The notes: a model not told the origin generated them from the letters alone. A stretch of 64,000 bases of DNA from Planococcus sp. 107-1 (GCF_021513255.1 NZ_CP090977.1:1736001-1800000); one strand, 5' to 3'. Positions 18,807 through 27,684 are shown, counted from the first letter of the stretch. A program made the numbers and translations.

Positions 18807-18840
18807 TGAATGTAACTTAACTACACTTAAGTTACATTCA
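18807..18840. repeat. 14-bp inverted repeat TGAATGTAACTTAA, copy 1
   Basis: TGAATGTAACTTAA and TTAAGTTACATTCA, perfectly paired around CTACAC. An extra half-site GAATGTAACTTA lies just upstream at 18778-18789. No T-run follows. Four related palindromes lie at 21.8-23.2 kb. Confidence 0.85.
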
Positions 18841-18895
18841 CTTCGCTAGATATTGGTTTTCTTTCTTAGCTTATAAAACATCTATTAGAATTCTC

Positions 18896-20138
18896 CTACC
18901 ATTCCCGCCATTCTTCTGTAAGATCTTCCTCTGTCTCTAAGCCAGCACTTTGCGCTTTTTCCAGGATGAACTCCACAAGTTCTTCCCCGCTCCAGTGTTT
19001 CGATAAAAAAATCGGATTCCTCATTTAAGGCATTCAGACGAAACACGGTTTCCTGTACAATCCGAATGAGTTCTTCTTCACTTGGATCCTGAAGGTGAAA
19101 AATGTCTTCGCTATACTTCTGGAGTACTTTCTCTGTTGCGGCTATATTTTCTTCTGTAAACAAGTCGTCGTCTTCTTCATCCATCCGGATTTTCCAAGCT
19201 TCAGTAGGCAACGGCTGCTCCAGCTGATTTGTGTTTTGGTGAACCCGTTCAGTGGCTCGCGGTAAAGATTGCTCGATCAAAGAAGGGCCGTCATCGGACC
19301 GATCCTTTTCGATCAGCTTGTGCGAATAATGTTTCTTATTCGTAAAATACGCGTAGTCCAGCTGGAGGCACGGGGAGACGTCTCCATCTTCTACAGTGGA
19401 ATCCCAAAATCTCACGCCCTTTAAATGAGGAAGCTGCGTTATAAAACGGATGGATGGAATCGTTCCACAATTGTTTAAAGCCAAATATTCAAGCGACTGG
19501 ACCTTGCCGATTGGCGAAAAATCCGCTATTTTTTTCGCAGACTCGATGTCAAGATCCTTCAAATTTCCCGACAGCTGCTGGATCGCGCTGATGTCCCCCA
19601 AGTTTCTCATTCTGAACAATCCTAGCCGATGCAGCTTCTTCAATCCTTGGATCTCCTCCAGGGAAATAATATTGGAGTTGATGAGTTCGAGATCTTCGAG
19701 CGCTTTCATCTCTGTAAATTCCTTCAGGTCTTTCCCTTTTGGTTTATAGCCCCAGATCCGTATTTTTTTCAAGTGAATCAGGCTGTCGAGGGCTGCGGCT
19801 TTAGGAGGCAGTGTGCCGTTAATCTCTTCCACTCCCGTTAATTGGCTAAAATCGATTGACAAGGAAGGGGCTGTATCATTGATTGACAAAAATTTAAGCC
19901 CCTTCAAATGATAGAGTCCACTTACATTCTTTACATACGGACCTTGCAGCAAAAAAGATTCGATGCTTGGACATTCACGAAGGAAATCGATCTGGGATTC
20001 TTCGTAGTAATCGGTCACCTTTACCCTTTTGATTTGGTGTGTCTGGATATACTGAATCGATTCTTGTACATTATATTTGCCGATTAATACGGTGATTCCA
20101 TCCTCGTCGTTTCTTATACGAAGTTTACTTTGTTCCAT
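18896..20138 (-). CDS. Leucine-rich-repeat protein, paralog B, read across a +1 frame change
   Basis: Starts at ATG 20138 with GAGGAAC upstream. Same plan as the gene at 1179-2397: IRNDEDGITVLIGKYNV at the N-terminus, irregular LRRs (about residues 60-265), an acidic linker, then a helical end. In frame 0 the ORF stops at 18885 after a basic tail. A +1 shift after CGG at codon 384 (skipping the G at 18986) gives EELVEFI...TEEWREW and stop at 18896, total 413 residues. This tail is 24/29 identical to that of paralog A, with 13 of 18 differing codons synonymous by my count. That is the mark of selection on the +1 frame. No export signal. Function unknown. Confidence 0.7.
18983..18995 (-). other. 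Candidate +1 ribosomal frameshift site in LRR paralog B
   Basis: Minus-strand codons CTG GAG CGG GGA AGA in frame 0; skipping one G yields GAA GAA CTT and the conserved tail. The GAGCGGGGAAGA core is identical to that in paralog A. Confidence 0.5.
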
Positions 20139-20448
20139 AGTTCCTCCTCAGTTACCTCATATTAATAAAATTAAAACCGTTATGCTTAATATACGGAAAA
20201 CTAAACACATTAGCTAGATATGCCTGTAAATAAGAACTTTCGCAAAAGTACACATATACATATAAAAAGGGGAAGCATTGCATATCAGCAACGCTTCCCT
20301 TTTTATGTTATATGGTTAAAATAACGGCTGCATTTTACAATCCCTCGTATGTAAATCTGTGTCCCTTTGAACTTCTCTACTTCAAGCGTGGGCACTCATC
20401 TTTCGAATGTATCTTTTCGCTGGTAACTTATCGCCGAATTTTTATGAA
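20139..20448. other. Intergenic gap
   Basis: Contains the upstream region of LRR paralog B and hairpin repeat copy 4. No gene is seen. Confidence 0.5.
20237..20320. repeat. Short hairpin repeat, copy 4
   Basis: CTTTCGCAAAAGTACACAT start, then a long stem AAAAAGGGGAAGC / GCTTCCCTTTTT with an inner GC arm, A-run on one side and T-run on the other. Could act as a two-way terminator. Confidence 0.75.
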
Positions 20449-20673
20449 TCAATCAGAAAAATCCCTGAGAAGTACGTCTAATTCTGCTTCACTGTAAATC
20501 TTGCCATCGCTTGTGAACTTTTCGATTTCGATCGTTCCTTCATCTGAAAACTCGATTTCCCACCTTTCGCCTGGCACCGCTACTTCCACCATAATAGCTT
20601 CTGCTCTTACTTTATTCAATTTATAGTAAATCTGGTTCTCTTCGAGTAGATTCAGAAATTCGTTTAGTTTCAT
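20449..20673 (-). CDS. Small acidic protein, unknown
   Basis: A 74-residue acidic protein. MKLNEFLNLLEENQIYY is a helix, then IMVEVAVPGERWEIEFSDEGTIEIEKF forms strands, ending in LDVLLRDFSD. The layout resembles small immunity-type or regulatory proteins of Bacillales, but I cannot name a family. GGAGGAGCC upstream supports the ATG at 20673. Intact and probably expressed alone or with the broken gene upstream. Confidence 0.65.
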   Translation of the reverse strand: MKLNEFLNLLEENQIYYKLNKVRAEAIMVEVAVPGERWEIEFSDEGTIEIEKFTSDGKIYSEAELDVLLRDFSD

Positions 20674-20705
20674 CAGGCTCCTCCATATGAAAATTCAATC
20701 GGTTT

Positions 20706-21532
20706 TTATTTGTCCCTCGCTATGACTTGATACAGTGCCACTTCCCGATCCGTAATGGAGATGAAATGATTGATTTCGGATGGATCCAACCCTCTGACGG
20801 TTCCTTGAATAGTTCCGAGCAACAACGGTTCCTGTTTGCCGATTTGCCATTCATACAATTTTGGAGCAGCACCATATGGGTTGAAAAAGTAGGCGTACAT
20901 CCCTTTAACACAAATTGCATCAGCGCCGTGCAGCATTGCCGGAACGGGATAAGAGCGGAAAGTCCGCTCTTTCGGATTCACTTCCACCAGCGGAAATCGG
21001 TGTATGGGAACAGCCAAGCCGTAGATGCACTCCCCGTGCAGATCGCATAACAGTCAGCAATACCAGGCTGTTCCACTAAATCAGAGTGATAGCGGAATAG
21101 GAGTTGTCCAGTCTTGTCAAAAAGGACCAGTCCTTCGGTCGAAATACCGCTTCCGAAAACGCCTTCATCAAAATAGCTGATCCAGATCCCTTCGCTTCCG
21201 ACGGCTATTTCTTGGATCGATTCACCTCCATGAAAAGAGTGGAGAAGATTACCCGCCAAATCAATAATAAATACATTTACGTTGTCTTCTTCCTGTTCAT
21301 ACGTGGCTACTAGGAGATGAAGGTTATCCACCCAGCGGATCCGAGATAAGCTATGTTCAGTAAAGTCCACCCCTATCTCAACCCCCTTTACTTGAATAAA
21401 GGTCTTTTTCTTTTTCCGAGAAAGAAGGGCCAGTCCGTACTTATCTTTCCAGTCCGCATCAACGGTTTCTACTGATCGCTCCTGTTGAGAAGTTTCTATA
21501 AAAATGGTTTTTTTAGTTAGTTCAGACCTCAA
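20706..21532 (-). pseudogene. Beta-propeller-like protein, frameshifted
   Basis: Begins at TTG 21532 (GAGGTG upstream) and reads strand-rich sequence: WVDNLHLLVATYEQEEDNV, FIIDLAGNLLHSFHGGESI, GIWISYFDEGVFGSGI. It reaches FPYTDF near 20992. The continuation PLVEVNPKERTFRSYPVP ... ALYQVIARDK is in another frame and runs to 20706. Joined length is ~275 residues. Repeated four-strand blade-like units suggest a cytosolic beta-propeller; I do not recognise a specific family. One base seems missing at the junction, so this is a pseudogene or an assembly indel. Confidence 0.7.
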
Positions 21533-21882
21533 AGAAACACCTCATAATTCAACTATCGTAGTTGCATCCTTTTTTCCTTTAATATACCCAGTCAACGCAG
21601 TGAAAGCCAAATTCTAAGTAGAAAAAATATTCTTTCAATTGTACTTAAACGAAAAACAAGGAAAGAAGCTATGCCTTTCACTTCGCTCCTTTCCATAATC
21701 GGATGGTACGTAATACATATATCCATTTATAAGTTCCATCCTTAAAGCATTAAAAAACCGACTATTGAATATACCCTTTTCCTTTTTATCATTCTTAGAA
21801 GCTCGCTGGAATAATAATTGTGAATGCAGTATTAAGTTACATTCACATCTAATAGGAATTCTCGAAAATTGGTTCCTAAAAG
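21533..21882. other. Intergenic gap with half palindrome
   Basis: AT-rich. At 21821-21845 TGAATG...TTAAGTTACATTCA is a copy of the 14-bp palindrome with a damaged left arm. No gene seen. Confidence 0.5.
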
Positions 21883-22100
21883 TTAGTACCTCGGAGGGTA
21901 GATTTTGCCAGTATCCATATCTAAGACAAAATCAACTTCTATATCCTCTGAATACGGAATTTGATCAAAGTTATGAAGCCGTCAAAACACATTGGCAAAG
22001 TCACGAGTCTCAAAAGTTAATTGGCCTGCTTGTCGATACATTTGCCTCAATTGCTGCTTGGAGCATTTTTCACCAGCCAATAAAATAAGGCTTGGTTGAA
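21883..22100 (-). pseudogene. Possible decayed gene fragment, unknown
   Basis: The minus strand is open from about 22100, reading QQLRQMYRQAGQLTFETRDF. It has a TGA at 22003-22005, then continues in frame with FDQIPYSEDIEVDFVLDMDTG to KIYPPRY and a TAA at 21883. The second half has coding character (acidic, amphipathic, clean stop). No start or family is recognised. Confidence 0.25.
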
Positions 22101-22220
22101 GTAACCTTCAATTTCAATAATCATCATGATCACGGCTGATTGCTAAACAGCTATATAACTTAAATTTTCAATACTTCCCTTTTTCCTATGTTACTGAAAT
22201 TAAGATAAATCAAGTACTTC

Positions 22221-22252
22221 GAATCTAACCTAATTGCCATTAAGTTACATTC
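22221..22252. repeat. 14-bp inverted repeat, degenerate copy
   Basis: GAATCTAACCTAAT and ATTAAGTTACATTC pair with two mismatches around a four-base loop. The rest of 22101-22391 is AT-rich with no gene seen. Confidence 0.6.
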
Positions 22253-22391
22253 AGAATTCTTAAAAAATATTATTTATTTCAGTTATACTAAAGACAATTA
22301 TTATCTTTTTTAAAAAAAATTGTCCTAAGCTAGTCCAAACTAGTAATTTTTAAGTTAACTACTCTTTGTATGAGAAAGGGGGAACGTTGGT

Positions 22392-22604
22392 ATGTCAAGA
22401 CTAGATAATTCCCGATGGAAAATGAGTATGGCTGGCTTTACTGCGTTTGTTTTAGCTACTATTTTCTTCTTAATAACGGGGCCTAATATACCTGGAATAC
22501 TTGGCTTTTTAATATCCGCAATAGTATTGTTCATTCTAAATGCTATTTATGTTTTATATGCATACAAGAAATCAGGAAACACAAAAAAATCAAATATAGA
22601 CTAA
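22392..22604 (+). CDS. Small two-helix membrane protein, paralog B
   Basis: A 70-residue protein MSRLDNSRWKMSMAGF..., paralog of the gene at 931-1134. It has the same charged N-terminus, two helices around TGPNIPGILGF and a basic tail. An AAAGGGGGAA site precedes the ATG. Palindromes of the TGAATGTAACTTAA family lie on both sides of the gene (22221-22252 and 22632-22665), which may control it or end its transcript. Unknown role. Confidence 0.75.
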   Translation: MSRLDNSRWKMSMAGFTAFVLATIFFLITGPNIPGILGFLISAIVLFILNAIYVLYAYKKSGNTKKSNID

Positions 22605-22631
22605 CTGTGAGACATTTGTTTTCCTTAATTT

Positions 22632-22665
22632 TGAATGTAACTTAATTCACAATATGTTACATTCA
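22632..22665. repeat. 14-bp inverted repeat, copy 3
   Basis: TGAATGTAAC and GTTACATTCA pair (10 bp perfect) around a 14-base centre, directly after the small membrane protein gene and before the convergent lipoprotein gene. Confidence 0.8.
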
Positions 22666-22687
22666 GTTCTTTAAGTATTGAGTGAAA

Positions 22688-23101
22688 CTAGTTTTTGAGA
22701 AGTTCTTGTAGGAAAGAAGAACTGGAATCATTTAAAACTCCTAGTTTCTTTTGGTTTTCTTCATCATTTAACAGTATCGAATATCCTTCTGAATCATCTA
22801 CTAAGATATCGTATCTCACTAATCTTTCAGGCTGTCCACTATATATGTCGTGTAAAAAAGTAATGGTCATATTTTTATTAGTTGCTAGCTCAGTACTGTC
22901 CTGCCACTCTACTTCTTCTACTAAATCGTAAAGTTCCTTTAATTCTTCCTCATCGCTTATGAACTTTTCCTCAATTTCTTGCCCACTTCCGTCAAAAGTT
23001 TGTATTATTGCGCTTTCAAGATTTCGGTAGCTGGGATTAGAACTACAACCACTGATCAATACCAATAGAAAAAGGATTAAAATTTTTTTCATGATTGCCA
23101 T
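22688..23101 (-). CDS. Small lipoprotein, unknown
   Basis: Start taken at ATG 23101 (AGGAGG ten bases upstream); the next methionine at 23092 is also possible. Signal peptide MKKILILFLLVLISGC with lipobox ISGC predicts lipidation. The mature ~115 residues are acidic, with a DEEELKELYDLVEEVEW helix and strands MTITFLHDIYSG / RLVRYDILVD / SILLNDEENQ. This layout resembles small Bacillales lipoproteins of unknown role. Palindromes of the TGAATGTAACTTAA family lie at both ends of the gene. Confidence 0.75.
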   Translation of the reverse strand: MAIMKKILILFLLVLISGCSSNPSYRNLESAIIQTFDGSGQEIEEKFISDEEELKELYDLVEEVEWQDSTELATNKNMTITFLHDIYSGQPERLVRYDILVDDSEGYSILLNDEENQKKLGVLNDSSSSFLQELLKN

Positions 23102-23186
23102 AGTCAAATATCCTCCTCTAATTTTCTGTTCAAGATATCCTACGTTTTTCGACAGGTCTTCGATTCATTTTCTAGAAAATAGAACC

Positions 23187-23218
23187 GAATGTAACTTAAC
23201 TGCACATAAGTTACATTC
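23187..23218. repeat. 14-bp inverted repeat, copy 4
   Basis: GAATGTAACTTA and TAAGTTACATTC, 12 bp perfectly paired, loop ACTGCACA. Lies between the lipoprotein gene start and the end of the next minus-strand gene. Confidence 0.8.
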
Positions 23219-23240
23219 AAAATCGCTAAAATCAAAAGGT

Positions 23241-23522
23241 TTACGATACTCTTGTTTCCGAAGGATTAGAGGTGAATTTATCATGCATTCTCAAAACGAT
23301 TCCACATGCTAACACGGTTGCTAAAAACGAACCAGCATACAAAAAGGGAGAAGATGCAGAACCGAAAGCGACTTCATTTGACAGATTTTCTGCATTAGCC
23401 CAGGCGGCCTCCCAATCTGGTTTATTATTCACCGTTTTTATGTATCCTACCGTCATCGTACTCATGAAAAAAATACCATGGATAGCAGTTGCTCCTAGTA
23501 GAGATTTCGAAATAATATTCAT
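23241..23522 (-). CDS. Small membrane protein, unknown
   Basis: A 93-residue protein with a hydrophobic helix at each end (about residues 6-26 and 60-80) and a polar centre VNNKPDWEAAWANAENLSN that would lie outside. AGGGGGG precedes ATG 23522. Not recognised as a named family. The C-terminus is polar and cytosolic. Confidence 0.65.
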   Translation of the reverse strand: MNIISKSLLGATAIHGIFFMSTMTVGYIKTVNNKPDWEAAWANAENLSNEVAFGSASSPFLYAGSFLATVLACGIVLRMHDKFTSNPSETRVS

Positions 23523-23595
23523 CCTGGCTACCCCCCTATTTTTCTGAATTTTAACATATCAGCGCCTAGTGGTTTTATTGGTTCCAGATCCTCGC

Positions 23596-23961
23596 CTATA
23601 AAACTAAGGTGTCTTTTTTTGGTGCTATCGTTTTAGATTCGCTTTCTAGCTTCTGTAAGGACGATTCTTGTGAATCCAGCTCTGGTTTTTCGCGCATTGA
23701 TACAGCTAGTTGCTTCTGATTCTCTTCTATCCAATCCAGTTTATGCCTCATTTCTTCTAAGATTTCCACAAATAAAAAGTCATGTTTTCGCATCTCTTCT
23801 TTCAGACTTTGGTTCTCTTCTGCAAGACCTTCCATTTTTTCGAGATAACGGCTGTCATGACATTGTCATGGCGCCGCGAGGGTGTACTTAATGACGCCGT
23901 TTTTTGGCGTTACGGTAGATGCACCTTTTGAACCTTCAACAGTTTCTTTGACATCATTCTC
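23596..23961 (-). pseudogene. Coiled-coil protein fragment with in-frame stop
   Basis: One frame is open from 23961 and reads VKETVEGSKGASTVTPKNG, then a TGA at 23866-23868, then RYLEKMEGLAEENQSLKEEM and a coiled coil ending at 23596. The C-terminal coiled coil followed by a charged tail resembles the end of DNA-binding accessory proteins of the DUF3967/RacA-like type, whose HTH would precede. No good start exists. A 6-bp stem GACGCC/GGCGTT lies within. Likely a remnant. Confidence 0.45.
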
Positions 23962-24062
23962 CTAATTATAAATAATGCATATATTCTATGGGTCTCCTTT
24001 TCCGATGTGTGAAGCTTATATTCCCCTGATCATGCACACTCCTTCCATGAAACATTTATGAT

Positions 24063-24413
24063 TTATTTTAATATGAGAAAAGTATTCTCAACCAGACTGG
24101 GTGCTGTTTGGAATGCCCCGCCTGGCCAAAAGACTTTTACTTTTTCTCCTTCTTTGAAAGAAGAGGTGTTGGTTACTTTATTTAACAAGGCGGTTTCAAA
24201 TATGATTCCTTCTGAATCAGCGGCTTTTGCCTCCAATAGTTTAGCAATATTGCTTCCACCATCTATTTCTTTTTCTTCAAGTTCAATAACCCATAGGGAT
24301 GAATCTTTAGAAGAATAAACATATCCTTCGATACTTTCTTGAGTATTCACCCAAAGAATTATACCGGTAACCAGTAACATCAACGTAAGTACTATGATGA
24401 TCATTTTTTTCAT
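24063..24413 (-). CDS. DUF3221-like exported protein
   Basis: A 116-residue protein with a signal anchor MKKMIIIVLTLMLLVTGII, then IEGYVYSSKDSSLWVIELEE, FETALLNKVTNTSSFKEGEKVKVFW and SAP-like PSLVENTFLIL. This is the layout of DUF3221 proteins of Bacillales: a small beta-barrel outside the membrane that may bind a ligand. AAGGAGG precedes ATG 24413. Single-gene unit; function of the family is unknown. Confidence 0.75.
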   Translation of the reverse strand: MKKMIIIVLTLMLLVTGIILWVNTQESIEGYVYSSKDSSLWVIELEEKEIDGGSNIAKLLEAKAADSEGIIFETALLNKVTNTSSFKEGEKVKVFWPGGAFQTAPSLVENTFLILK

Positions 24414-24832
24414 TGATCTTCCTCCTTAAGGTTCATTATTTGGGTTTCTCTTTTCTTATAATTCCGTAATATACTTTAATGAACTAATGGCAATTATACC
24501 CTATAATTTCAAATTTTTATTTTTGTATAGGCTGTCAGTTAAAAGTTGTTTCGATACAGTTTCTGTTTTATCTGCCTTCTTCTATTCTTTTGGATAAAAC
24601 CTTATAAAGCCTTCTTTCAAATGTATCATTTTCCATTAAGAGCAGTTTCGTTTTCTAGTGGTATCAATAACAAGGAAGTTCTGAATTTAATTTAATAGCG
24701 ATTACCTCATCTTCAGGTCTACTAATGAGAAGAAAACTGTTCGTAAAAGTACAGTTTCTCAAACGAAAAAGAAAAGGAACTTCATTTGAAGTTCCCTCTT
24801 TCGATAAGGAGCTGATATGTAAACTATTTGTT
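24414..24832. other. Intergenic gap with hairpin repeat
   Basis: Holds hairpin repeat copy 5 at 24739-24825; otherwise AT-rich and without a gene. Confidence 0.5.
24739..24825. repeat. Short hairpin repeat, copy 5 (best-preserved)
   Basis: GTTCGTAAAAGTACAGTTTC start; stem GGAACTTC/GAAGTTCC (about 24776-24795) flanked by GAAAA and CTTTC; exact family end GATATGTAAACT. It lies just after the end of the minus-strand gene at 24833. Confidence 0.8.
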
Positions 24833-25489
24833 TCAATGGATCGGTTCTACCCTGACCACTTTACATTTGTAGCAGTAGAAGAAATTGAATACCATTTCTC
24901 CAAATAAAAAGGGCAGCACGGAGATTAATTTACCTTCAGTCGAATCTTCCCCTAGTGATGCAATATAATCCATGTCTTTAGTGCAAGATATGCAAGATAT
25001 CTTTTCCATTTCTCCGAAATCGTTTAAGCGTCCACCGAAAACACGAGCGATGTAGTTCGCCCCTAATTGATCGAAAACTTCATACACCTTTTCCTCACTG
25101 GACTTGACAGAAAGAATTTCTTTTTTGGCTAGTGGCAGTAAGTGAATCGGGATTTCCGGAAGGGGCGAAGGTAATCTGTCCTCTTCCTCCATAAACCACT
25201 TCTCCTCGTCGAATTGTTGCAAATTCAAGATGCGGTTCTCGGCCACTTCATAATACTGAGTGTCCCAACAACCTGAACAATTTAAACAATTAGCTAATGG
25301 TAATCTTGAAAGTCCTTGTCCAATATCTTTGAAGATAGGATCTTCTAGATCGAAGACAAGTAGAACCTGCACCGGAAGCCCGCAAGTCGGACAAGGAAGG
25401 GTTTGAATTGAATTTCCACCGAAAAAATGTGCGTACTTTCCTTCCCCTTCAATCACTTTATATCCTTTATTCTGTAATTTTTTATTCAT
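24833..25489 (-). CDS. Zinc-ribbon protein, unknown
   Basis: A 218-residue soluble protein with four CxxC-type pairs: LPCPTCGLP, CLNCSGC, CISCTKD and FYCYKCKV. Two structural zinc ribbons are the likely reading. Between them is an acidic, leucine-rich middle. GGAGAAAATACA precedes ATG 25489. I do not recognise the family; proteins with two split zinc ribbons of this size in Bacillales are mostly unnamed and cytosolic. Intact, solitary. Confidence 0.7.
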   Translation of the reverse strand: MNKKLQNKGYKVIEGEGKYAHFFGGNSIQTLPCPTCGLPVQVLLVFDLEDPIFKDIGQGLSRLPLANCLNCSGCWDTQYYEVAENRILNLQQFDEEKWFMEEEDRLPSPLPEIPIHLLPLAKKEILSVKSSEEKVYEVFDQLGANYIARVFGGRLNDFGEMEKISCISCTKDMDYIASLGEDSTEGKLISVLPFLFGEMVFNFFYCYKCKVVRVEPIH

Positions 25490-25626
25490 TGTATTTTCTC
25501 CTCTTTATCCATTGAATAAAACTCTAAATCGAATTGGCCTGTAATTCCCTTAGTTGTCAGACTTGTTCCTCTAAATATACTTAACCATTCATTAAATAGC
25601 CAGCTGATTTTTTTAGTAATTAAAGC

Positions 25627-25748
25627 GTTCGTAAAAGTACATGTTTACAAAAAAAGAGGAAGAGAAATAGCTCTAGTTGAGCATCCTCTCTTCCTCTCCA
25701 TTTATATCGATTCGTCTTCTTGCTTCCGGTAATTAGTCATATGTAAAC
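25627..25748. repeat. Short hairpin repeat, copy 6
   Basis: GTTCGTAAAAGTACATG start; stem AGAGGAAGAG / CTCTTCCTCT with inner GCTC/GAGC; family end CATATGTAAACT displaced ~40 bases downstream, so a short insertion is likely between stem and end. Confidence 0.7.
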
Positions 25749-25818
25749 TCGCTAAAAATGATTTAAATTTCAAATAAATCAGATATTTAAGTTGCATTTC
25801 TCTTAAATTCATCATATA

Positions 25819-25834
25819 GTTTCACAAAGGAAAC
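25819..25834. promoter_or_regulatory. Possible MntR-type operator
   Basis: GTTTCACAAAGGAAAC is an imperfect palindrome resembling manganese-responsive MntR sites, and a related ACAGGAAACT follows at 25845-25854. It lies ~60 bp before an Nramp gene, the classic MntR target. Inference only. Confidence 0.4.
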
Positions 25835-25892
25835 ATTTTATCCTACAGGAAACTAAGCACTAGTCATCCATCTCGAAAAGGAGGAGTGCGTC

Positions 25893-27177
25893 ATGATTGA
25901 GGTGAAGGTCAAGCCGGCGGAGTCCGAGTACAAATCGTTCGAGGAAATCACCGCTTATCGGAAACAGCATCACAAAGTACTGGTTTTTCTTGGACCTGCT
26001 TTCATTGCCGGCGTCGCTTACATCGATCCGGGGAATTTTGCCACGAACATCACGGCGGGTTCGAAATACGGCTATCTCTTGCTGTGGGTCGTGCTGGCAT
26101 CCAATTTAATGGCCATTCTGATTCAGTCTTTATCGGCCAAACTGGGCATTGCTACAGGGCTGAATCTTCCGGAAGTGTCAGCGGGAAAATCTGCCCAAAC
26201 CGGTATCTTTCGGTCTATGGATTCAAGGCGAACTGGTCGTCATGGCAACTGATCTGGCCGAATTTATCGGGGCGGCTTTGGGGTTATATCTCTTGTTCGG
26301 CATTCCGTTGTTTCCGGCAGCATTGATCGCTGCTGTCGGTTCTTTTGCCATTCTGGAGCTGCAGCGAAGAGGGGTGCGCCAGCTGGAAGCCGGAATTGCG
26401 GGAATGGTACTGATTGTGGTCCTCGCTTTTGGGCTGCAGATGGTTTTTGCGCAACCGGAACCGTCTTCGATTTTCAAGGGGCTGTTCACACCCCAATTCC
26501 AAGGCGTGGATAGTGTCATGTTGGCCGCCGGTATCCTCGGGGCCACTGTTATGCCGCATGCTATCTACCTGCATTCCGCTCTAACGCAAAAACGCGTCAT
26601 CGGGAAAACGGAAATCGAACGAAAACAGATTTTCCGCTATGAATTTTTTGATGTGTTGATAGCCATGATCATTGCAGGCGCAGTAAACGCCAGTATGCTG
26701 ATTGTTGCGGCTTCCCTTTTCTTTGGCAATGGCCTGCTCGTCGAAGACTTGGATGTGGCTTTCAACCAGTTTGGCGAGATCATCGGCCCGTTTTCCGCCA
26801 TCTTGTTTGGGGTTGCCTTGCTGGCGTCCGGATTGGCGAGTTCTTCCGTTGGGACCAAAACCGGCGACATCATCATGCAGGGGTATATCAAACGCCGAAT
26901 CCCGCTTTATGTGAGAAGAGCCATTACGATGATTCCGCCGCTGGCCATTATCGCGTTGGGCGTCAATCCGACAGCTGCGTTGGTGTTAAGCCAGGTCATC
27001 CTGTCTTTCGGCATTCCGTTTGCCTTGGTTCCCCTGATCATTTTCACCAGTAACCGAAAAATCATGGGTAGCTTGGTGAACCATTGGCTGACAAAGTTCC
27101 TTGCTTGGGCCATTGCCTCGGTCATCATTGTCCTGAATCTGTTCCTGCTGTACCAAACGCTCCAGATGCTGTTTTAA
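25893..27177 (+). pseudogene. Nramp-family Mn2+/metal transporter, frameshifted
   Basis: ATG 25893 follows AAAAGGAGG. The N-terminal part has [21 protein letters not shown], whose DPGN is the metal-binding motif of helix 1, and runs to LNLPEV. There the frame slips near 26178. The matching continuation, [28 protein letters not shown], is open in another frame that runs to 27177 and includes GATVMPHAIYLHS, the MPH motif of helix 6. Joined length ~430 residues and 11 helices would be normal for MntH. One base change disables it unless it is an assembly indel. MntH imports Mn2+ with protons. Confidence 0.85.
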
Positions 27178-27322
27178 GAAGAACTTCCGTTACTAGAGGC
27201 AAAAGAGTAATCCTTTGTATGGGGGAAGGAATTTTCATCAATATGACATAAAGATGAATTGATTTTAAACAAACCTGTACTACAGTTAAACTTGGGCATG
27301 TCCTGTATCAGTTCGCAAAGCT

Positions 27323-27384
27323 TTTGCTGGTATCTCTTCTGATGCAGTTGCCTTGATGAATGTTTCAATAGTTCATCATGAAAA
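27323..27384. repeat. Sequence shared with the 42.1-kb scar
   Basis: About 60 bases ending in TTCATCATGAAAAG are repeated with few changes at about 42130-42198. It contains the small palindrome GATGAA...TTCATC. It lies just before the gene at 27399 and marks the left edge of the duplicated metal/thiol island. Confidence 0.7.
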
Positions 27385-27398
27385 GAGGAGGTAACAAC

Positions 27399-27617
27399 AT
27401 GACGGGAAAGAAAAACGACCAAAAGGATTGGTCTTCTGCTATTGGGTTTCTCTTTTATAGCGGTGCCCTGCTCATTTGGTCCATATACGATTTCATAGCA
27501 GCGGATCAGATTGGCTGGCAAATGCCCATCCTCTTTATTGGATTGGCACTTTTTCTCTGGTTAAAGGTATACAAGCATCAAAAGAGCGTGAAGGCGTCTC
27601 TGGCAGCCAGACATTAA
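27399..27617 (+). CDS. Small two-helix membrane protein, unknown
   Basis: A 72-residue protein with a charged head MTGKKNDQKDWS, two helices (residues 13-33 and 40-57) and a basic tail. GAGGAGG lies eight bases before ATG 27399, which is why I prefer it to the upstream in-frame ATG at 27378. It is followed by a strong two-way terminator and the convergent end of the redox operon. Family not recognised. Confidence 0.7.
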   Translation: MTGKKNDQKDWSSAIGFLFYSGALLIWSIYDFIAADQIGWQMPILFIGLALFLWLKVYKHQKSVKASLAARH

Positions 27618-27634
27618 AGAATATGGATTCAATA

Positions 27635-27670
27635 AAAAGCGCTTCACTCTCGAAAATGTGAAGCGCTTTT
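27635..27670. terminator. Bidirectional terminator
   Basis: AAAAGCGCTTCAC pairs perfectly with GTGAAGCGCTTTT; serves the small membrane protein gene and the resA end of the minus-strand operon. Confidence 0.9.
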
Positions 27671-27684
27671 GCATATTCTTATGA

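Larger units (their letters stand above)
25490..25892. other. Intergenic gap upstream of the Nramp gene
   Basis: Contains hairpin repeat copy 6 (25627-25748) and the control region of the manganese transporter gene. Confidence 0.5.

Noticed and set aside
18807-18840. The TGAATGTAACTTAA palindrome as a plain terminator
   Set aside because: No T-run follows on either side and the same arms recur at non-terminal places.
21765-22088. Plus-strand ORF of 107 residues
   Set aside because: It starts inside a palindromic repeat, lacks a ribosome binding site and has no coding pattern; the opposite strand looks better.
24739-24825. Hairpin repeats as CRISPR repeats
   Set aside because: They are spread over 44 kb, not in an array, and the variable part is a paired stem rather than a spacer.
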